Assembly: GCA_937872225.1 (NCBI GenBank)
Contig: CALMRZ010000078.1
Coordinates: forward strand, 1-64,000
Direction: 5' to 3'
Source: an uncultured Spirochaetota bacterium
Lineage (GTDB): Bacteria > Spirochaetota > UBA4802 > UBA5550
Length of the DNA: 64,000 bases
The first letter of the stretch is position 1, and each line of letters opens with the position of its first letter. Both the position numbers and the translations under genes were made by a program. Under the pieces are notes generated by a model. It searched no databases. It saw only the letters and a list, made by a program, of their open reading frames with translations, and was not told where the DNA came from. This document shows, piece after piece, positions 1 through 7,862 of the stretch.

Positions 1-894
1 AACCAGAACCTGTCACAGCGCACCAGCGAACAGGCCTCCAGCCTCGAGGAGATCGCGTCGACCATAGAGGAGGCGACGGCCACCATCAACCAGAACGCGG
101 AGAACGCGGGCCGGGCCCGGGAGCTCACGGAGACCGGCTCGGTCAAGGCCCTGGAAGGGAACCGGGTGGCCGTGGACGCGGTGAATGCCATCGTTGAGAT
201 GAACGAGTCGAGCAAGAAGGTGGCGGATATCATATCGACCATTAACGAGATCGCGTTCCAGACCAACCTGCTGGCCCTGAACGCGGCCGTGGAAGCCGCG
301 CGCGCCGGCGAGCAGGGACGGGGCTTCGCGGTCGTGGCGGGCGAGGTGCGGAACCTGGCCCAGCGTTCGGGCAACGCGGCCAAGGAGATCGAGGGCCTGA
401 TCAGGGACGCCCTGGGCAAGGTGGAGAAGAGCACGGAGCTGGTCAACCGGACCGGGATCTCGCTGACCGAGATCACGGAGGCCGCTAAGACGTCCGCCCA
501 GATCATCAACGAGATCGCGGCCGCGTCGCAGGAGCAGAAGCAGGGGATCAACCAGATCAACAACGCCATAGCGGAGATGGACACCATGACGCAGCAGAAC
601 GCGTCGCTGGTCGAGGAGACCGCGTCCGCGAGCGAGGAAATGGCCAACCAGGCCCAGGACCTCCTGGACATGGTGCAGAAGTTCAAGATACGGGACCAGC
701 TGAAGGACGAGACCTACAGCAAGAAGCACCGGGAAGTGCATCTCCGCGCAGCGGAAACCGCGAAGCGGGTAATTGCCGCTAGTGGCGGCGGCAACGGCGA
801 CGGCCGCAGGAACACCGAAGGTCGGGAGATGAAATCGGTATCTGGAGACCAGATGAAGGAGATACTTCAGAAAGAAGGGTTCGAGGAATTCTAG
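1..894 (+). CDS. Methyl-accepting chemotaxis protein, C-terminal part (truncated by window edge)
   Basis: The frame is open from base 1, so only the last 297 residues of a chemoreceptor are seen. They form the cytoplasmic signalling coiled coil that binds CheW and CheA; the hairpin tip reads [20 protein letters not shown], the most conserved stretch of the family, followed by [18 protein letters not shown]. Any sensor domain lies upstream of the window. The chain ends in a flexible tail and the residues EGFEEF. The MCP at 16384-18249 ends in DGFSEF, so both have a matching aromatic C-terminal tail that could play the part of the CheR/CheB docking pentapeptide of enteric receptors (inference). 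A strong hairpin follows the stop codon. Confidence 0.95.
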   Translation, partial: NQNLSQRTSEQASSLEEIASTIEEATATINQNAENAGRARELTETGSVKALEGNRVAVDAVNAIVEMNESSKKVADIISTINEIAFQTNLLALNAAVEAARAGEQGRGFAVVAGEVRNLAQRSGNAAKEIEGLIRDALGKVEKSTELVNRTGISLTEITEAAKTSAQIINEIAAASQEQKQGINQINNAIAEMDTMTQQNASLVEETASASEEMANQAQDLLDMVQKFKIRDQLKDETYSKKHREVHLRAAETAKRVIAASGGGNGDGRRNTEGREMKSVSGDQMKEILQKEGFEEF

Positions 895-897
895 TAA

Positions 898-934
898 CAA
901 TCGCCGGCGGGGTTGAACCGCCGGCGATTTATTT
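898..934 (+). terminator. Intrinsic terminator after the MCP gene
   Basis: A 12-bp perfect stem (left arm 899-910, right arm from 918) with a 7-nt loop is followed by TTTATTTT. It sits 4 nt after the MCP stop codon, so it probably ends MCP transcription before the next small gene. Confidence 0.8.
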
Positions 935-963
935 TAAGGCAGCGTGGATCGAAGGAGACACCC

Positions 964-1170
964 ATGAAAGAGAACGTGATATACCTGGCAGAACTGGCCA
1001 AAAAACTGGAGGACCTGGGAAACGGTGTGGCCAGAGGGGAAATGGGGGGACTGGAGCCACATGAAGTCGATCTGCTGCTTGAAAAGGTCCGGGACCTCTT
1101 TATCGCCATGGAGGAGAGGCTTGATTTCGTTGCCCGCGTCCTTGAATCCAGGGGCGGTATCATCCATTAA
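964..1170 (+). CDS. Small helical protein of unknown function (68 aa)
   Basis: An AAGGAG ribosome binding site lies 7 nt before ATG 964, which is why this start is preferred to the longer frame from 913. The product is short, charged and probably all alpha-helical (LAELAKKLEDLG, LLLEKVRDLFIAMEERLDFV), with no cysteines and no signal peptide. Its TAA shares one base with a possible ATG (1170) of the following histidine kinase, so the two are probably co-translated. I do not recognise the family. A role as an accessory to the kinase or to the chemoreceptor upstream is only suggested by position. Confidence 0.7.
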   Translation: MKENVIYLAELAKKLEDLGNGVARGEMGGLEPHEVDLLLEKVRDLFIAMEERLDFVARVLESRGGIIH

Positions 1171-1196
1171 TGCAGCGTTACGGACCGGGGGAAACC

Positions 1197-2126
1197 ATGG
1201 GTTCTGAGCGCATGACCATATACCGATACGACCAGGTACAGAAGCGGCTCTTCGTGAGCGGGCGTCCGGAGATCGGGAGCATTCTTCCAGTCCCCGGCGT
1301 CATTAATGATGATTCGATCGAATCATTGTTCGAAGAAGTTCTCCGCGTCGGCGTGCCTGCCGAGCGAACAGTCATCCGAGAAAACAACGGCAGTTCCCAT
1401 ACCCTTGAAGTAAGCTTCGTGCCGGAATACGGCCCAGACGGGACAATGATCTCCGTCATAGGCATTGCCCGGGAGAAGAGCGGCGGAAGCGGCGACGGCA
1501 TGAGCATGGTCGAGAGGCTGGAGGAAGAGAAGAGGGCCCTGGTGAAAGAAGTCCATCACCGCGTGAACAACAACCTGCAGATCGTCGAGAGTCTCCTTCG
1601 GCTCCAGGCGGAGCGCTTCGGCGACTCCAAGTACTTGGACATGCTGGGCAGGTATATTGACCGCATCCACGCCATCGCCATGATCCAGAAGAACCTGTGC
1701 CGTGAAGACCGGCTGGAGCCCCTCAATTTTGCCAAATACGTGGCCGAGTTCGCCGACTACATCCGTGACCAGCACCCCGAGATTACGGACCACGTCGAAA
1801 TCATCCGGTCCGTGGAGGAGGCGGGGCTCAGGATCGAAACCGCCGTCCCCTGCGCCCTGATCCTGAACGAGCTGGTGGAAAATTCCCTGATGCATGCCTT
1901 TCCCGGGAAACGGAAGGGCCGTGTTGAGATCATTTTCAGGGTGTACGGTCAGTACTGCGTGCTTGAGGTCCTTGACAACGGTATCGGCTTTGACGCGGAC
2001 GCGCCGGAAAACCGGCGCGGCTTCGGCCTGGAGCTGGTGCGAATCCTCACCGGTCAGCTCCGGGGCTCGGCGGTATTCAATGATCCGGGCGGCGCCTGCT
2101 GCACCATTGCCTTCAGGCACCGGTAA
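1197..2126 (+). CDS. Soluble sensor histidine kinase, HisKA_2 type
   Basis: This kinase has a short PAS-like N-terminus and a HisKA_2 phosphoacceptor helix with HHRVNNNLQIVESLLRLQ (His codons at 1554-1559). A GHKL ATPase domain follows, with N box NELVENSLMHAF, G1 DNGIGF and G2 GFGLELV. It has no membrane segment, so it should sense a cytoplasmic signal. ATG 1197 follows GGGGG at 5 nt; ATG 1170 and ATG 1212 are alternatives. The N-terminus (IYRYDQVQKRLFVSG) resembles that of the kinase at 18309-19250 (IFRYDNERDKIFFSE), so the two are paralogues. No response regulator is adjacent; it may phosphorylate a regulator elsewhere. Confidence 0.92.
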   Translation: MGSERMTIYRYDQVQKRLFVSGRPEIGSILPVPGVINDDSIESLFEEVLRVGVPAERTVIRENNGSSHTLEVSFVPEYGPDGTMISVIGIAREKSGGSGDGMSMVERLEEEKRALVKEVHHRVNNNLQIVESLLRLQAERFGDSKYLDMLGRYIDRIHAIAMIQKNLCREDRLEPLNFAKYVAEFADYIRDQHPEITDHVEIIRSVEEAGLRIETAVPCALILNELVENSLMHAFPGKRKGRVEIIFRVYGQYCVLEVLDNGIGFDADAPENRRGFGLELVRILTGQLRGSAVFNDPGGACCTIAFRHR

Positions 2127-2142
2127 GCCCGGCCGTCCCGTA

Positions 2143-3618
2143 TCACCGCGCCTTGATGTACTCCATCTCGCCCCGGGAATTCTCGTCCTTCGGGGAGAAG
2201 AGACAGTAGATGCCCCGCGTGGGAAAGTTGCCGCTCTGCACGGCCTCGATCTTGCTTGACACCGTCTCGCCGTCGATCAAGAGCTTCGCGTACCTTCCGT
2301 CGTCGCTTGAGAGCATGAAATCGTGCCAGTCGGTGGTCCGAAGCGGGATGGTCCTTCCGCACACCTCCACCCGGTCCGCCGTCAGTTTCACGTAGTAGGC
2401 GCCGGTCCCGGCCGGGGAATAGGCGAAAACGGTCAGGCCGTCGCCGCCGGTGAAGCGGGCCCGGGCAAGTATGGAAAAGGCCCGGGAAGCGTTGAAGCGG
2501 CTGAAAAGCCCCGAGATGGAACCCTTGGCGGAATTGAGCTCCGCGATTTTCTTCCCGCCCTTGGCGGAAAAATTAATTCCCGCGGCGTCGCCGCCGGGTA
2601 TCTGCGTCCAGTTGGCGGGGGTGTGGGAATCGCTCCACTCCGTGAAGTTCTCCTCCATGGTCCATTTCTCCTCGGTCTCCGCGTCCTTGTATTGCGACAT
2701 GTCGATGGGGGCGAGGAACTTGCCGAAGATCCATCCCTTGGGCCCTTTCAGGCTGGCCACGCGGTACCAGTAGTCGCGCACGTCCCCGACCTGTGTCGTG
2801 TCCATTGATTTTTCGAGCTGGATGAGGATCTCATTTTGCGCGATCTTCCCGACCAGCTTGCCGTCGACGCCCGGGGAATTGCGGAGGTTCACGTTGTCCC
2901 CGGTGCAGGAGAAGAGCTTGTTCGTCTCCGGGCTCGTGGGATAGCGCTTCACGTAGGCGATGATGATCTCCCAGAGGACGTCCTCGTTGCCGGACGCCTT
3001 GAGCTTGCCCGACTGCAGGCCGTCGAAGAGTATCTTCACGATGCTGGATATGTAATCGGTGTTGGGGTACTTGTTGTAGAAGTTGATCATGGCCGGTACC
3101 AGGCGGTCGGGATCGGTCTTGCCCAGGTTCTGGACTTCCTCGAACTGGAGGTCCTCGATGAGGCCGCTGCCGCGGTACCGCGCCATGAACTCTTCATAGA
3201 ACTTGCCGCGGGGCACGATGCGGCTTTTTTTGAGGGCCGGCACCAGGGCGAGGTCGCCCTCGATTTTTTTATTCATGTCGGATAGGTATTCCTCGATCTC
3301 CTGCCGGGCCTCCTTGTAGTTTTCCCTGTTCTTCTTTTCCTGGGCCGCTTCAACAAGCTCGTCGCTGAATTTTTCCTCAAGCTTCGACGCGAGGCGGTTG
3401 ATGGCGCGGCACCGGTAATAGTATACCTTTTCTCCCTTGTCGTAATCCGCCGTTTTGGCGAGGCGGTTCAGCATGATGATCGCGTCCTTGTAGTCCCCGC
3501 TCTCGAATTCGTCTATGGCCTTGTCAATATCATTCTTTGAGAAGATAAAATACCCTGCTATGGTCAACGCGATGACTGCCGCCGCGACGATGAATCCTAT
3601 GATTGCGCCTTTTCTCAT
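2143..3618 (-). CDS. Membrane-anchored protein with helical repeats, SH3b domain and LamG-like C-terminus
   Basis: The 491-aa product begins with a short basic start and one transmembrane segment (about residues 4-26). A helical region of TPR character follows (AIDEFESGDYKDAIIMLNRLA). Around residues 235-305 is a bacterial SH3 domain (DNVNLRNSPGVDGKLVGKI, then YWYRVASLKGPKGWIFGKFL). The last 160 residues are beta-rich and resemble a LamG/DUF1080-like jelly roll (LLIDGETV, GIYCLFSP). It is probably an envelope protein with the SH3 part outside the membrane, perhaps binding peptidoglycan or another ligand. I do not know the substrate. The gene converges with the kinase at 1197-2126 and stands alone on its strand; a G/C-rich repeat lies upstream at 3656. 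Confidence 0.8.
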   Translation of the reverse strand: MRKGAIIGFIVAAAVIALTIAGYFIFSKNDIDKAIDEFESGDYKDAIIMLNRLAKTADYDKGEKVYYYRCRAINRLASKLEEKFSDELVEAAQEKKNRENYKEARQEIEEYLSDMNKKIEGDLALVPALKKSRIVPRGKFYEEFMARYRGSGLIEDLQFEEVQNLGKTDPDRLVPAMINFYNKYPNTDYISSIVKILFDGLQSGKLKASGNEDVLWEIIIAYVKRYPTSPETNKLFSCTGDNVNLRNSPGVDGKLVGKIAQNEILIQLEKSMDTTQVGDVRDYWYRVASLKGPKGWIFGKFLAPIDMSQYKDAETEEKWTMEENFTEWSDSHTPANWTQIPGGDAAGINFSAKGGKKIAELNSAKGSISGLFSRFNASRAFSILARARFTGGDGLTVFAYSPAGTGAYYVKLTADRVEVCGRTIPLRTTDWHDFMLSSDDGRYAKLLIDGETVSSKIEAVQSGNFPTRGIYCLFSPKDENSRGEMEYIKAR

Positions 3619-3655
3619 GGTGGCTTCCTCTGCTGTCAGTGTAATGATGCTGTCG

Positions 3656-3742
3656 CAAAATACCCCCCCAACCCCCCGGAGGGGGGCTTAAGCTAGTTAT
3701 GGTGATAATAAGTCCCCCTCCGGGGGATTTAGGGGGCCTGCG
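3656..3742. repeat. Dispersed G/C-run repeat, family A, copy 1
   Basis: Runs of C and G form two hairpin-capable blocks, one around CCCCCCGGAGGGGGGCTT and one around AGTCCCCCTCCGGGGGATTT. Similar blocks occur at 24547-24622 and 33994-34034, always between genes. No transposase is nearby. It looks like a short non-coding repeat rather than a regulatory site of one gene. Confidence 0.65.
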
Positions 3743-3815
3743 GGACAGGCTTGATATACGGCATAAATGGGCATCGGATTGATAATTTCAAATAAAAAAA
3801 TGAATTTTTTTATTG

Positions 3816-3845
3816 CGAAGGCGGGGTCGCGTGACCCCGCCTTCG
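3816..3845 (-). terminator. Strong hairpin after apgM, likely terminator
   Basis: This is a perfect 13-bp stem (3816-3828 with 3833-3845) and a 4-nt loop, 2 nt beyond the apgM stop codon. There is no clean U-run on the minus strand, although A/T-rich sequence follows. A hairpin of the same type (AAGGCG-GGTC / GACC-CGC-TT) lies just after the MCP stop at 16350-16375, so this may be a recurrent 3' end element. Confidence 0.5.
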
Positions 3846-3847
3846 AA

Positions 3848-5080
3848 TTACAATTTCTTATACAACATCAGCTCGATCAGCCGATGGCCTTCCGGTACGA
3901 AGAGGCCGGTGGCAGCGGCATTTTTTTCATTGAAGAAGGAGCCGCTTTTTCCCTCGTAGGGAGTGCCCTTCCATCCGCCTGAGGAATAGATGGCGAAGGG
4001 GACCGGGTCGGCGGAGTGGGTCCGTATGCTTATGGGCGTGGGGTGGTCCGGCATCATGAGCACGGTGTAGTTGTCGTACGACGATATTCCGTCCATCACG
4101 GGCCCCACGATCTTCCGGTCGAAGTCTTCTATGGCCCTGAGCTTGTGCTCCAGGTTGCCCTCGTGACCTGATTCATCGGGTGACTCCACGTGGAGGAATA
4201 TGAAGTTCACGCCGGGAAGGGCCCGGAGCAGCGCCTGCGCCTTGCCCTCGTAGTTGGTGTCGATGAAGCCCGTCGCGCCGGGTACCGGTATCGGGGTAAG
4301 GCCGGCGGCCCTGCCGAGGCCGTGCACTAGGTCCACCGCCGAGATGGTGTGGCCGCGCAGGCCGAAGCGGTCAAAGAGGGTGGTCATGGCCGGCTTTTTG
4401 CCGCAGCCCCAGAGCCACACCGAGGTAGGCGTGCCCTTGTATGACGACCGTGCTTCACCGACGGCCCGCGATGATGCTATGATCCCGGCGGATCTCACCA
4501 TGATGTCGTTCAGCACGTCGGCCCCGGCGCCGCGGGGAAGATGGGGCTTCACGGGTTTGCCCTGTATGTCGTGGGGCGGCGTCGTTTCCGGCAGCGCTGC
4601 ATGGGGATAGTTCCTCCAAACCACGATGTTACGGTACGACACGCCCGGGTGGTATTCCATGTTGGCGGCGTCAATATTGGCACCCAGTTCCTTCATTATC
4701 ACGGCGGAAAATTCCGAGGCTATGTGGCCGGCGCTGAAGTCCTCCATGACGCCGTCCCGGATGTCGACCATGTTGCACCGGATCGCGAGGTCCTTCGGTC
4801 CGAGGTCAATGCCCATGTTGAGGGCCTCCAGGGGCGCGCGGCCGGAGAAGAAGTTCCGGGGATCATAGCCGAGGATGGACAGGTTGGCGATGTCGCTGCC
4901 GGGCTGCATGCCGTCCGGCACGGTGCGGGCCACGCCCATGATGCCGCCGGCGGCAAGGCGGTCCATGTTGGGGGTGCCGGCATATTCCAGGGGGGTCCTG
5001 CCGCCGAGGGCCTCGATGGGCAGGTCCGCCATGCCGTCTCCCAGGAGTATCACGTATTTGGCGTCGTTATTCTTTTCCAT
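3848..5080 (-). CDS. apgM: Cofactor-independent phosphoglycerate mutase, archaeal (ApgM) type
   Basis: This 410-aa enzyme interconverts 3- and 2-phosphoglycerate in glycolysis and gluconeogenesis. It belongs to the alkaline-phosphatase superfamily and binds two metal ions. Visible motifs are ILLGDGMADLP at the N-terminus, PGSDIANLSILGYDP with the presumed nucleophile serine, FIFLHVESPDESGHEG and MMPDHPTPISIRTHS, all metal or phosphate ligands. Length is normal for the family. Its ATG lies inside moaE, giving a 14-nt overlap, so it is translationally coupled to the molybdopterin synthase genes; no metabolic reason is obvious. Some family members are annotated as homoserine-kinase-like, but the motifs fit the mutase. 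Confidence 0.93.
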   Translation of the reverse strand: MEKNNDAKYVILLGDGMADLPIEALGGRTPLEYAGTPNMDRLAAGGIMGVARTVPDGMQPGSDIANLSILGYDPRNFFSGRAPLEALNMGIDLGPKDLAIRCNMVDIRDGVMEDFSAGHIASEFSAVIMKELGANIDAANMEYHPGVSYRNIVVWRNYPHAALPETTPPHDIQGKPVKPHLPRGAGADVLNDIMVRSAGIIASSRAVGEARSSYKGTPTSVWLWGCGKKPAMTTLFDRFGLRGHTISAVDLVHGLGRAAGLTPIPVPGATGFIDTNYEGKAQALLRALPGVNFIFLHVESPDESGHEGNLEHKLRAIEDFDRKIVGPVMDGISSYDNYTVLMMPDHPTPISIRTHSADPVPFAIYSSGGWKGTPYEGKSGSFFNEKNAAATGLFVPEGHRLIELMLYKKL

Positions 5081-5483
5081 TTATCCAGCTGGAGCCGTCT
5101 GAATAGAATTCCTTTTTCCAGATGGGGACATCGGCCTTGATCGTGTCGATGATGTACTGTACGGCCTGAAATGCCGCGCCGCGGTGCGGGGCGGATGCGG
5201 CGATGATGATGCTGGCTTCGCCCACCATGACCGGGCCGAAACGGTGCACCACGCAGCAGGAATTGAGCGACCAGCGCGCCACTGCCTCGTCGACGATTTT
5301 CCGGAGCTGTTTTCGGGCCATCTCGGTATAGGCCTCGTACTCGATGTGGGTGACGGTCTTCCCGCGGGAGTTGTCGCGGACGCGGCCGATGAAACTCACC
5401 ACGGCGCCGTCGGCGGCGGTCCCCGCTTCGGCCTGCACCCGGGCGGCATCGATCGGTTCCTGCTGGAGTAGGATGGAGATCAT
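5067..5483 (-). CDS. moaE: Molybdopterin synthase catalytic subunit MoaE
   Basis: This 138-aa large subunit of molybdopterin synthase inserts the dithiolene sulfurs into cyclic pyranopterin monophosphate, receiving sulfur from the MoaD thiocarboxylate. Family features are GAVVSFIGRVRDNSRGK, EYEAYTEMA, HRFGPVMVGEASI and the active-site region KADVPIWKKEFYSDG with its conserved lysines. The gene follows moaD by 9 nt and overlaps apgM by 14 nt, so the three form one minus-strand operon. Confidence 0.96.
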   Translation of the reverse strand: MISILLQQEPIDAARVQAEAGTAADGAVVSFIGRVRDNSRGKTVTHIEYEAYTEMARKQLRKIVDEAVARWSLNSCCVVHRFGPVMVGEASIIIAASAPHRGAAFQAVQYIIDTIKADVPIWKKEFYSDGSSWINGKE

Positions 5484-5492
5484 GGCTGCCTT

Positions 5493-5738
5493 TTAACCGC
5501 CGCTGACCGGGGGGAAGATGGCGAGGGTGTCCTCGTCAGAGAGTTCTGCGGCTTCGCGGCAGTATTCTTCATTGATGGCGAAGAGGAGCGAGCCGTTGAA
5601 TTTGTCCAGCGGGGGATGGCTTTTCTTGAGCTGGTGAACGATGTCCTTAACGGTGATGCCTTCGGAAACGGTGAGTTCCTTTTCTTCGAATCCGACCGCT
5701 TCCCTGACGCTGGCAAAGGCCTTGACTTTTATCTTCAT
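5493..5738 (-). CDS. moaD: Molybdopterin synthase sulfur carrier subunit MoaD
   Basis: This 81-aa ubiquitin-like sulfur carrier ends in FPPVSGG; the terminal Gly-Gly is the residue pair that is adenylated and thiocarboxylated. The fold is apparent from the start KIKVKAFASVREAVG and from DEDTLAIFPP. It is the first gene of the moaD-moaE-apgM unit. The moaA/moaC/moeB functions are not in the window, while mobB lies 56 kb away at 61804. Confidence 0.93.
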   Translation of the reverse strand: MKIKVKAFASVREAVGFEEKELTVSEGITVKDIVHQLKKSHPPLDKFNGSLLFAINEEYCREAAELSDEDTLAIFPPVSGG

Positions 5739-5821
5739 GTTGTTCCGTCGGTTGAGAAATCCACGTTATAGTTCTACCGGGATAGGTCCGGCTTTCGGAT
5801 TAAAAACCCTGACCGTTTTCC

Positions 5822-6160
5822 TCAGGCTTTCTTGATCCTCTTGTTCCTTCGTGTGAGGAACAGATAGTGCTTGATGTAAGGCTGAAGGCTGTCGCTGAAA
5901 TCGGTAACGGTAACATTCTTGGGCTCCTTGAGGATCAGGAGCAGGCTTTTTTTCGTTATATCCTCTTCAATGGTGTCGATGATGATTTTAAAACGCTTTA
6001 TCACTTCTTTGTCCACGGCATCGTTGGACATCTTGTTCATTTCCGAATACAGCTTGAGCAGGTTGACCTTTTTCGTTTTTACCTTGGAAGGTCTCACCTC
6101 GCTTTTGCGGGGCTCTGTTTTTTTGGTACTTGTAACTCCGCTTTTTGTTTTTGATGGCAT
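5822..6160 (-). CDS. Lysine-rich protein of unknown function (112 aa)
   Basis: ATG 6160 follows GAGGGA at 4 nt; the frame extends to a TTG at 6172. The first 35 residues are basic and disordered (KTKSGVTSTKKTEPRKSEV), then comes a helical part (LLKLYSEMNKMSNDAVDKEVIKRF) and a basic C-terminus ending RRNKRIKKA. No signal peptide, cysteine or known motif is seen. The basic tails suggest nucleic acid or ribosome binding, but that is a guess. The gene stands 84 nt upstream of moaD on the same strand. Confidence 0.6.
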   Translation of the reverse strand: MPSKTKSGVTSTKKTEPRKSEVRPSKVKTKKVNLLKLYSEMNKMSNDAVDKEVIKRFKIIIDTIEEDITKKSLLLILKEPKNVTVTDFSDSLQPYIKHYLFLTRRNKRIKKA

Positions 6161-6435
6161 GGCATCCCTCAATCAAACGATAATGAAAACACGTGCTGTC
6201 CCAGCACCGCCTTCTGCGACGGAGGACCGCACACACTTCTAAATTAGTTAGCTCCGCCGATGTTAGAACACACCGATTTACTGTAAACACAAATTTAAAA
6301 AAATTTAGCGCAAGATATATACAGTTTTGCTGGATTTTTTAGAAAGAGTTGCGTTGCGTGTGTATACAATTGAAATCGATGGTCCACGGGGCGTGGGCCC
6401 GAGCTTTTTCATTTATATATGAAGGATTTATGCCG

Positions 6436-6606
6436 ATGATAGTAAGGGATCCGTACGCCGGCCGGGCAGTGTTCAATGGGTACACCGGTTTGCCTGGCAG
6501 CACGAGAGCTCGCACCGGCTATGAAGCGGACCGGAAGAGATTAACAAATACTCGGGAGATGTTGTATGAAATGTTCACGATGCGGCAGGGAGATAAACGA
6601 GCTTAA
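6436..6606 (+). CDS. Doubtful small open frame (56 aa)
   Basis: ATG 6436 follows GAAGGA at 9 nt, and the frame gives a basic, tyrosine-containing peptide with no recognisable motif. Its last 41 nt overlap the better supported zinc-ribbon frame that starts at 6566. It may be a real upstream leader peptide or chance. The 260 bases before it are A/T-rich and show nothing else. Confidence 0.25.
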   Translation: MIVRDPYAGRAVFNGYTGLPGSTRARTGYEADRKRLTNTREMLYEMFTMRQGDKRA

Positions 6607-6697
6607 CCATCACTATATTCCGCAGAAAAACCGGCGGGAGGGGCTCCGGTACTGCATTGCGTGCGCGCGGGAAGAGCATATCGTGACCCTCATCTAA
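6566..6697 (+). CDS. 43-aa zinc-ribbon protein
   Basis: Reading ATG 6566 gives a 43-codon frame starting MKCSRCGREINELNHHYIP and containing RYCIACAREEH, so two CxxC knuckles lie about 24 residues apart. That is the spacing of a small zinc ribbon. GGGAG lies 9 nt before the ATG. The stop is TAA at 6695. The frame is below usual gene-caller cut-offs. A GC-rich 9-bp palindromic hairpin follows at 6713-6742. Function is unknown; comparable mini zinc ribbons bind nucleic acid or act as adaptor domains. It precedes the uptake operon but is probably a separate unit. Confidence 0.6.
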   Translation: MKCSRCGREINELNHHYIPQKNRREGLRYCIACAREEHIVTLI

Positions 6698-6712
6698 TGA
6701 GAAAGCCCCTGA

Positions 6713-6742
6713 TCGGCCCGGCGCATTGCCCGCCCGGGCCGA
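6713..6742 (+). terminator. GC-rich hairpin between the zinc-ribbon gene and the uptake operon
   Basis: Arms 6713-6721 and 6734-6742 pair over 9 bp around a 12-nt loop. It lacks a U-run, so termination would be inefficient or Rho-assisted. It could also be a structured leader of the downstream binding-protein gene. I do not see a cobalamin riboswitch here. Confidence 0.4.
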
Positions 6743-6804
6743 CGCAATAATTGTTGACATGCCTGCCGCCATGGAAGACCTTCTCGGTATTGCTCTTCCA
6801 GGCC

Positions 6805-7734
6805 ATGAAAAAGAACCCGATACAGTATCTGCTCCTGTGCTGCAGCCTGGCACTGCCGGCGGCGTTTTCATTGTATTGCTCCCCTGAAAAGGAAGGAACG
6901 GCGCCTCTCCCTGCTGCCCCGAGGATCGTATCCCTGTCCCCGTCGATTTCGCGGCAGATCGACGACCTGGGACGGCGGGAGGTCCTGACGGGGGTCACCT
7001 CTTACGATGACTTCAGCCGTACCGGAATTGAGATCGTGGGGACCCTGGTCCAGCCGAACCTGGAGGCCATAATCCGGCTCGGACCGGACATCGTTCTCCT
7101 TTCCAGCGAGGACGGGCCGGTGCAGAACATCGACCGGCTGAACGACGCCGGTGTGAGGGTGTACCGGTTCGGACGGAACAGGAATTTCAGCGATATCTGC
7201 CATAACTATCTGCGTCTTGCCGCCATGCTGGGAAAGGAGCCTGAGGCGAGGAAAAATATTGCGCGCTACTCCGGAATGCTCGACCGGTACGGGACGCGGC
7301 GCCGCTCCGCGAAGCGGGGGAGGCCGGCCGCCGTGGCCTTTTTCCTTTCGCATCGGCCCCTTATCGCGGCGTCGGAGGGGTCTTTCATCGCTCAGGTGAT
7401 CAGGGACGCCGGCGGCGTCTGCGTCTATTCCGGAACGCGCGGCTCGTATCCGCCGGTGTCGCTGGAATCCCTGGTCGAATATGACCCGGACGTGATCATT
7501 TACATGGCGGGTGATGACGAAGGAAACGATTTTTTCAGCCGCCTGTCCCGGGACTTCAGGAGCCTCAGGGTCGTGAAAAATGGGACTTTCTACATCATCG
7601 ATCCTGACACGATTCCCTATTATACACCGGCCGATTACGTGAAGTCCGTGGAAAGGGTGGCGGAGATACTCGATACTTCCCATGTGACCCCGCCCCCTCG
7701 GTTTCCCTCTCCCACAAAAAGAGGGGGAAAATAA
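6805..7734 (+). CDS. ABC transporter periplasmic binding protein, FecB/BtuF family
   Basis: This protein captures a corrinoid or ferric siderophore for the permease and ATPase encoded downstream. ATG 6805 opens a signal sequence (KKNPIQYLLLCCSLALPAAF) ending near a cysteine, so it may be a lipoprotein, although SLYC is a poor lipobox. The mature part follows the PF01497 pattern: PRIVSLSPSISRQIDDLG, then DIVLLSSEDG, VRVYRFG and a second lobe with VEYDPDVIIYMAG. The substrate cannot be told from sequence. The last 14 or so codons (from about 7690) are not typical of the family and match a dispersed repeat that has replaced the original 3' end and supplies the stop codon. Confidence 0.88.
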   Translation: MKKNPIQYLLLCCSLALPAAFSLYCSPEKEGTAPLPAAPRIVSLSPSISRQIDDLGRREVLTGVTSYDDFSRTGIEIVGTLVQPNLEAIIRLGPDIVLLSSEDGPVQNIDRLNDAGVRVYRFGRNRNFSDICHNYLRLAAMLGKEPEARKNIARYSGMLDRYGTRRRSAKRGRPAAVAFFLSHRPLIAASEGSFIAQVIRDAGGVCVYSGTRGSYPPVSLESLVEYDPDVIIYMAGDDEGNDFFSRLSRDFRSLRVVKNGTFYIIDPDTIPYYTPADYVKSVERVAEILDTSHVTPPPRFPSPTKRGGK

Positions 7735-7808
7735 TAAAAGTAATTAGTTCGTAGCCCTCTCCTGAGGGAGAGGGCGCGCCGGAGGCGGGGCGAGGTCGAG
7801 CGGGGAAT
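7688..7808. repeat. Dispersed repeat, family B, copy 1 (two blocks)
   Basis: Block one (about 7690-7734) reads TTTCCCTCTCCC, then AGAGGGGGAAAA; block two (7756-7795) reads CCCTCTCC, GGAGAGGGCGCG, GGAGGCGGGGCGAGG. Block two matches 14691-14732 almost base for base, and block one matches part of 14480-14522. The repeat lies between the binding-protein and permease genes of one operon and runs into the 3' end of the former. Confidence 0.75.
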
Positions 7809-7862
7809 ATTTTTACGCCGTAATTAGTATTTGACCATAATCCATTTTAATGAATATATATA

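Noticed and set aside
3656-3742. CRISPR array
   Set aside because: The G/C-run blocks are too few, irregularly spaced and recur as dispersed repeats, with no spacers or cas genes in the window.
6610-6804. Cobalamin riboswitch upstream of the BtuF/FecB-like gene
   Set aside because: I could not find a B12 box or the expected paired elements; only a simple palindromic hairpin is present.
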